Assembly: GCA_007121535.1 (NCBI GenBank)
Contig: SKKK01000705.1
Coordinates: 1-35,643 of the forward strand
Length of the DNA stretch: 35,643 nt
Direction: 5' to 3'
From: Planctomycetaceae bacterium
Lineage (GTDB): Bacteria; Planctomycetota; Planctomycetia; Pirellulales; Pirellulaceae
This document shows positions 31,150-35,643 of this stretch, piece by piece. The position numbers were made by a program, and so were the translations under genes. A model generated the notes under the pieces. The model ran no database searches and had not been told where the DNA came from. It saw only the letters and a list, made by a program, of their open reading frames with translations. Positions within the stretch are counted from its first letter, which is position 1; each line of letters opens with the position of its first letter.

Positions 31150-34100
31150 ATGGTAAGTGTCATGTATCTGCATACGGTCTTTGTTCGATCCGCGTCCTTG
31201 TTCCTTCGTCCCGAATCGCGATCGCATGGAAGCATCATCACCTTGCTGTCGGTCGCCTTGCTGATATTCGCGGTGCTTTTTTCTTCGGAAAGGGCTCGAG
31301 CGGATGTCGATTTTCAACGCGATATCCGGCCGATCCTGTCCAATCATTGTTTTCGCTGCCACGGCCCTGACGATCAGACTCGCGAAGGCGGCCTGCGCCT
31401 GGATATGGCATCGGATGCGACGGCCGATCGGGGCGGTTATCGGGCGATTGCTGCGGGGGATGCCGCGGCCAGCGCGATCATCGACCGGATGGAGTCCGAC
31501 AATCCGTACCTGCAGATGCCGCCACCTGACAGCGGTCCCGGGCTGACCCCTGAACAGATCCGTATGGTCAGGCAATGGATTGACGACGGCGCGGTCTACG
31601 AGCCTCATTGGGCCTTCCGCCCCATCCAGCGGCCGGAGCTACCCCGGGTCCAACCCGGGGCCGATGCGGACGAGATGCCCCGGGGGCATCACCCGATCGA
31701 TGCGTTTGTACTGGACCGGCTGCAACAGGCCGGGATCGAGCCGTCGCCTCAGGCGGACCGTTCGACCTTGATCCGCCGGCTGTTCCTGGACTTGACCGGT
31801 CTGCCGCCGGAACCGGAACAAGTCCGAACGTTTCTGAACGATCGCGAGCCCGAGGCTTACGAACGAATCGTGTCGATGGCGTTGGCGAGTCCTCGTTATG
31901 GGGAACGATGGGGTCGGCATTGGTTGGACCAGGCTCGGTATGCGGACACGCATGGCTATACGATCGATTCGGAACGCTCTATCTGGCCGTACCGGGACTG
32001 GGTGATCCACGCGCTGAATCGGGATATGCCGTTCGACCAGTTCACCATCGAACAACTGGCCGGGGACCTGCTGCCCGATGCAACGGAAGATCAACGGATC
32101 GCGACGGGATTCCACCGTAATACGCTGGTCAATCAGGAGGGCGGGACGGATGCCGAACAGTTTCGCAGCGAGGCCGTGATGGATCGCGTGAATACGACGG
32201 GGGCCGTGTGGCTGGGGCTGACCTTCGCCTGTGCTCAATGCCACACCCACAAATACGATCCGATCACGTTGGACGAGTACTACCAGATGTTCGCGTTCTT
32301 CAACAACACTCGGGACGTGAACAGCGCCGCTCCGACCATCCAGGTGATCGACGATCGAACTCGGGAACGTTTGGAGGAACTGGACCGGATGATCGAAGAC
32401 GCGCGGCAGCAGTTGGCCGATTACGACCGACAGCAGGAAGCATCGACGACCGAACAACCAGAAACCGAGCGACCGGTCGAGTGGCAGGCGTTGGAGGTGG
32501 AAGAGTTTCGTTCGGCTGCCGGTGCGTCTTGGCAGCGATTGGAAGACGGGTCGATCCTGGTCAGCGGCCTTGATGGCGATCAGGATCAGTACACCGTTAC
32601 GCTCGCATCACCAGAGACTGGCGTCACCGCCATCCGACTGCTCGCGATGACGCACCCCGATTTGCCGCGAAATGGTCCCGGCCGAGCGGGCAATGGGAAT
32701 TTTGTGCTCAATGGCATCCAACTCTTTGGCGACGACAGCGATCCGGTTCCTTGGTTGCACGCCACGGCCGACCATTCACAGCGGGACTATCCGATCGAAG
32801 CGGCCATCGACGGTGATCCGGCGACCGGTTGGGCGATCAATGTCAGCAGCGGTAATATGAACGTCGACCGCACCGCGACGTTGATGCTCGCTGAACCGCT
32901 GACCGTGGCTCCCGATCGGCGCCTGGTGCTTCGGATGGAGTTCGGTCCGCGTCCGGCTCGCTACAATCTTGGCCGTTTTCGCTTGGAGGCAACCAGCGCG
33001 CCGCTGACCCGACTGGGTTTACCCGACCCGCAGCGGGCGCGATTGGCGAACGAACTGAAGCAGTGGGAAGATCAGCGGAAGCAGTTGGCTGCCGGCATTC
33101 CGACCACCTTGGTGATGCAGGAGTTGGACCGCCCGCGTCCGACCCACATGTTCATCCGAGGCGACTTTTTGCGACCGGGAGATGCGGTCCAGCCGGACGT
33201 GCCCGCGGTCTTGCCACCGTTGCCGACCGGCGATTCCCGGCCCACGCGTTTGGATTTGGCCCGATGGCTGGTCGCGCCCGACAACCCATTGACCGCGCGG
33301 GTGACGATCAATCGCATTTGGATGCGATACTTCGGGCGAGGGTTGGTCGAAACGGAAGACGATTTCGGTATGCAGGGCAGCCTGCCGACGCATCCCGAAC
33401 TGTTGGATTGGCTGGCTGCCGAGTTCATCGAGAGCGGTTGGTCGATGAAGCATATGCATCGCTTGATCGTCACCAGCGCCACGTACCGCCAGTCGTCGCA
33501 CCAGCGGCCGGATCTTGACGAGATCGACCCGCTGAACAAACTGTTGGCCCGCCAAACGCGATTGCGAGTCGAAGCCGAGATCGTTCGCGACTTGGCGTTG
33601 GCGGCCAGCGGGCTGCTGGACCACCGGATCGGCGGCCCCAGCGTCTACCCGCCACAACCTGCCGGCGTGTACGCTTTTACCCAACGTTCGGCCGCCTGGC
33701 CGACCAGCCAGGGACCCGACCGCTATCGCCGCGCTATGTATACGTTCTTCATGCGCAGCGCTCCCTATCCGTTGCTCAGCACCTTTGACACACCCGATTT
33801 CAGCACCACGTGCACGCGCCGCGAGTCCTCCAACACACCGCTGCAGTCCCTGGCGGTGGCCAACGACCAGGCCATGGTCGAGTTGACGCAGGGACTTGCT
33901 CGGCGCTTACTCCTGTCTGCCGATTCGGATCAGCAGCGTATCGAGTTGGCCTACTTGATTTGCTTTTCACGACTGCCGACGGATTTCGAACGCCAACGCG
34001 TCCGGCAGTACTTGAGCCAACAGCAAGAGCAATTCTCCGAGCATCCGGAGGATGCCGAGAAGTTGTCTGGCAGTCCGTTGCCCGATGGACTCTCCGTCGA

Positions 34101-34170
34101 GCAGGTCGCTGCCTGGACCGCCGTCGCCCGCGTACTGATCAATCTGGACGAGTTCATCACCCGCGAATGA
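31150..34170 (+). CDS. Exported PSCyt1-DUF1549-DUF1553 protein
   Basis: From ATG 31150 the protein has 1006 residues; ATG 31162 is an alternative and no strong ribosome-binding site is seen. A Sec signal or anchor covers about 28-50. The PSCyt1 domain follows with FQRDIRPILSNHCFRCHGPD (Cys67, Cys70, His71) and ends near QMPPPDSGPGLTP. DUF1549 (about 175-420) contains CAQCHTHKYDP. An inserted beta-rich, F5/8C-like segment (about 455-610) precedes DUF1553 (about 700-970). These exported proteins are a planctomycete hallmark, usually followed by a DUF1501 gene; none follows here. The CxxCH motifs suggest haem, not proven. The TGA stop is the first three bases of a repeat element. Confidence 0.87.
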   Translation: MVSVMYLHTVFVRSASLFLRPESRSHGSIITLLSVALLIFAVLFSSERARADVDFQRDIRPILSNHCFRCHGPDDQTREGGLRLDMASDATADRGGYRAIAAGDAAASAIIDRMESDNPYLQMPPPDSGPGLTPEQIRMVRQWIDDGAVYEPHWAFRPIQRPELPRVQPGADADEMPRGHHPIDAFVLDRLQQAGIEPSPQADRSTLIRRLFLDLTGLPPEPEQVRTFLNDREPEAYERIVSMALASPRYGERWGRHWLDQARYADTHGYTIDSERSIWPYRDWVIHALNRDMPFDQFTIEQLAGDLLPDATEDQRIATGFHRNTLVNQEGGTDAEQFRSEAVMDRVNTTGAVWLGLTFACAQCHTHKYDPITLDEYYQMFAFFNNTRDVNSAAPTIQVIDDRTRERLEELDRMIEDARQQLADYDRQQEASTTEQPETERPVEWQALEVEEFRSAAGASWQRLEDGSILVSGLDGDQDQYTVTLASPETGVTAIRLLAMTHPDLPRNGPGRAGNGNFVLNGIQLFGDDSDPVPWLHATADHSQRDYPIEAAIDGDPATGWAINVSSGNMNVDRTATLMLAEPLTVAPDRRLVLRMEFGPRPARYNLGRFRLEATSAPLTRLGLPDPQRARLANELKQWEDQRKQLAAGIPTTLVMQELDRPRPTHMFIRGDFLRPGDAVQPDVPAVLPPLPTGDSRPTRLDLARWLVAPDNPLTARVTINRIWMRYFGRGLVETEDDFGMQGSLPTHPELLDWLAAEFIESGWSMKHMHRLIVTSATYRQSSHQRPDLDEIDPLNKLLARQTRLRVEAEIVRDLALAASGLLDHRIGGPSVYPPQPAGVYAFTQRSAAWPTSQGPDRYRRAMYTFFMRSAPYPLLSTFDTPDFSTTCTRRESSNTPLQSLAVANDQAMVELTQGLARRLLLSADSDQQRIELAYLICFSRLPTDFERQRVRQYLSQQQEQFSEHPEDAEKLSGSPLPDGLSVEQVAAWTAVARVLINLDEFITRE

Positions 34171-34340
34171 GCACCCGGCCGAGAGTTTTTTGTCAATTAA
34201 GGTAACCTTGCATAGGGGACGCAGCGGGGGTCGGGAATCTTTTTCGGCCAACGATCTACCACATGGGAAGCGGGTCACCCGAAAACGACTCCCGACCCCT
34301 TCCGCCCGATTCCACCAAGAAATATCTGGCCGGGTGCTTA
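34168..34340. repeat. Complete TRAGCAC-tipped inverted-repeat element (copy A)
   Basis: The left end is TGAGCACCCGGCCGAGAG and the right end ATATCTGGCCGGGTGCTTA, which pair over about 12 bp with weaker pairing beyond. An inner inverted repeat, GGTCGGGAATC with AACGACTCCCGACC, surrounds CACATGGGAAGCGGG. It is 173 bp with no coding capacity, like a MITE. The first three bases are the stop codon of the PSCyt1 gene. Confidence 0.8.
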
Positions 34341-34436
34341 TCGAGGTGAAGTCTTGAGCCGCCGAGGAAGTGTGGAGCCCGGCACGCCACCTGCGCGCCT
34401 TGCCCCGCCGGAGCGGTGGTCAATGGCTACGACAAT

Positions 34437-34592
34437 CTGATGAATCACCGAGGCGTCCGGCATGCCTGTTGGAAAGGCTTGGCTCTGGCACGACTCCAGG
34501 CGGATTTGGCGGTCCTCCTGCTGAACACCCTGAAATGGCACAAGATCCTTCATGGCCAGCTTCAGCCGATGGCGCCGAGGTCGGCAGCGTGA
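34437..34592 (+). pseudogene. C-terminal remnant of a transposase
   Basis: The frame reads LMNHRGVRHACWKGLALARL and continues with QADLAVLLLNTLKWHKILHG to a TGA at 34590-34592. The pattern HRGxRxxxxxGLAxxRLQxxxxxLxxNxxK resembles the C-terminal end of IS1182- or IS5-type DDE transposases. Upstream codons (from about 34345) are open but do not match. No ends or other transposase part are seen, so this is a decayed fragment. Family assignment is by eye only. Confidence 0.4.
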
Positions 34593-34691
34593 TTTGAAAA
34601 AAAGCACGAGGTCGCCTGAGCGCCACCGTACCCCGTACGCCGAATCTCAATTTCGCCGGGCTTCCTCAAGACCTGACCCCATTCTCCTGCA
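34593..34691. other. Junction sequence between transposase remnant and PHP fragment
   Basis: A stretch with GACCTGACCCCATTCTCCTG before the breakpoint at about 34691. No gene is seen. Confidence 0.4.
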
Positions 34692-34952
34692 ACCGTAGTC
34701 GGACCAGGGCCAGGTGGGACTGGCGGGAAAATTTTCCGGGCGAGGTTCGACCGGGTAGGGGCTGGCCGCATTCGGCCGGTTCCAGTCGTGTTCGGCCAAA
34801 GACAGAATCGTGAATCCGGCTTGACGATAGGCGGCCACCACGTCGGCTACTGAGTGGCTTCCATCGCTCTGCAAGGTGTGCGCATGCAGCGCCGCCCGAT
34901 GATGCTCGACCTTCTGCCAGTCGACTCCCGCATAGGGATTCAGTACGACCAC
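34692..34952 (-). pseudogene. Truncated PHP-domain protein (N-terminal part only)
   Basis: The frame reads NPYAGVDWQKVEHHRAALHA followed by HTLQSDGSHSVADVVAAYRQ, the first metal-binding motif (HxH) of a PHP phosphoesterase, then ILSLAEHDWNRPNA. Homology-like sequence stops near SPTWPWSDYG at about 34692, after which unrelated residues run to a stop at 34647. The start is unclear: GTG 34952 opens the frame, but upstream codons (AAEPPAP) also read like the end of a signal peptide. With only the first motif left, it is inactive. Confidence 0.7.
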
Positions 34953-35072
34953 TGGCGCCGGAGGTTCCGCCGCGGAGCGAAAGCGAAAAGGACAGGCATT
35001 ATTTGCTTGCGTTCTTTTCTAATGACAGAAGAATTTAATGACAGAAAAATGGGGGGGAGGGCGGACTGAGCG

Positions 35073-35552
35073 TCACGCGATCAGTTCGTCCCAGCTCGAT
35101 ACGATCAGCAGGCGTTCGGTCAGGTCTTCGAGCCGATCGATATCACGCATTGCCTTGATCTGCTGCCGAGTCGCCTCGTCCGCTTCCCCAAACTGCACAC
35201 GCCCCAGCCGTAGAATCATGCGGTGGAGTTCCCGAATCCGCCCTCTTCTCCACCCCATCTTTTCTCCTATCTTCTCGCCTTCTTGCAAAATCGCTTGGTA
35301 CGTCACTGATTCTCGCATGGCTATCGATGCTCCTTGAAAGAGTTGTTTTACTTCGTCCGGGGTCTTCAATCGCAGCCCTGTCAAAACGTACGCCGCCACC
35401 AGCAGCCGATCCGCCTGGTCCCCAGTTGCTTCGCGCTCGAGCCGCTCTGCCAACTGCCGGACCACCGCTGCTAAGCCGTCCTTCAATCCAAGCGTCTCGG
35501 GCAGCTTGCCCAGAACGGCCAACGGCGCCGTCGCCAGCGAGTGTACCCACAC
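35073..35552 (-). pseudogene. C-terminal fragment of an Rpn-family nuclease/transposase-like protein
   Basis: The 159 residues include SVTYQAILQEGEKIGEKMGW, then RRGRIRELHRMILRLGRVQF, and end RLLIVSSWDELIA. That is the characteristic C-terminal half (Gln/Glu/Gly-Arg linker and WDELxA end) of Rpn-type PD-(D/E)XK proteins, which are usually near 300 residues. The catalytic N-terminal half is missing. The frame opens with GTG at 35552, exactly where an inverted repeat begins, so the break coincides with the repeat. It may be expressed as a short protein but would lack the nuclease centre. Confidence 0.65.
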
Positions 35553-35624
35553 CTAATCTTTCACCTAATCTAACGGGTGCTGCGCGGAATTGCGGTAAGA
35601 TTAGGTGAAAGATTAAGTGAAAGA
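35552..35624. repeat. Inverted repeat built from 12-bp GATTAGGTGAAA units
   Basis: The left arm 35552-35571 (CCTAATCTTTCACCTAATCT) pairs with 35598-35617 (18 contiguous bp, then one mismatch), with a 26-base loop. The right side continues as a tandem of GATTAGGTGAAA, GATTAAGTGAAA and GATTAGG. It abuts the opening of the Rpn fragment and runs to near the window end, so the full element may extend beyond it. Confidence 0.7.
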
Positions 35625-35643
35625 TTAGGGGCCTCGGGTTGCA

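Noticed and set aside
1-35643. tRNA or rRNA genes
   Set aside because: No cloverleaf with a T-loop GTTCRA context or rRNA-like conserved stretch was recognised on either strand.

Overview
The window looks like chromosomal DNA of a planctomycete, most likely of the Pirellulales type. The lineage call rests on protein families: a PSCyt1-DUF1549-DUF1553 protein, a DUF1549/DUF1553 protein coupled to an ECF sigma factor, exported ThuA, SGNH and Tat-type Gfo/Idh/MocA proteins, a LmbE-like deacetylase, a very long YidC, and many compact palindromic repeats between genes. No rRNA, tRNA, CRISPR array or intact insertion sequence was seen.

Layout. 1-515 is non-coding and holds repeat fragments. 516-1251 (-) is a decayed aldo/keto reductase. 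1427-3932 (+) encodes an exported SGNH hydrolase and a Tat-exported Gfo/Idh/MocA oxidoreductase. 4196-5165 (-) is a two-gene Hsp20 operon whose first gene carries an in-frame amber codon. 5626-12614 (-) holds an MBL-fold hydrolase, YidC with a PDZ-like insert, two tandem metallophosphoesterases and a fatty acyl-AMP ligase. 12845-13792 (-) encodes a secreted Cys-rich tandem-repeat protein. 14343-15314 (+) encodes a divergent RNase HII-like protein. 15345-17491 (-) is an exported two-gene operon (CBM9-like protein, FIST-domain protein). 17605-19029 (+) is an XPB-like helicase, convergent with a Uup-type ABC-F ATPase (19156-20955, -). 21246-23905 (-) is an ECF sigma factor translationally coupled to a membrane protein with an anti-sigma-like N-terminus and exported DUF1549/DUF1553 domains. 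A DUF4129 membrane protein diverges from it. 26379-29881 (+) holds rpsR, a hotdog thioesterase, a Fur-family regulator, a ThuA protein and an aldose 1-epimerase. 29961-30785 (-) is a LmbE-like deacetylase. 31150-34170 (+) is the large PSCyt1-DUF1549-DUF1553 protein. 34171-35643 is a graveyard of repeats, a transposase tail, a truncated PHP gene and an Rpn-family nuclease fragment.

The most unusual signal is a family of short inverted-repeat elements with tips reading TRAGCAYCCGGCC. In four places the first three bases of the tip are exactly the stop codon of the neighbouring gene (uup, the thioesterase, the LmbE gene and the PSCyt1 gene). A fifth gene, the epimerase, takes its stop from a different palindrome that begins TGAGCGG. 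Other points of interest are the sigma/DUF1549 module, the Cys-rich repeat protein with a variable 12-bp linker, the exported FIST protein and the RNase HII-like protein. Functions are inferred from motifs read by eye; no database search was run.
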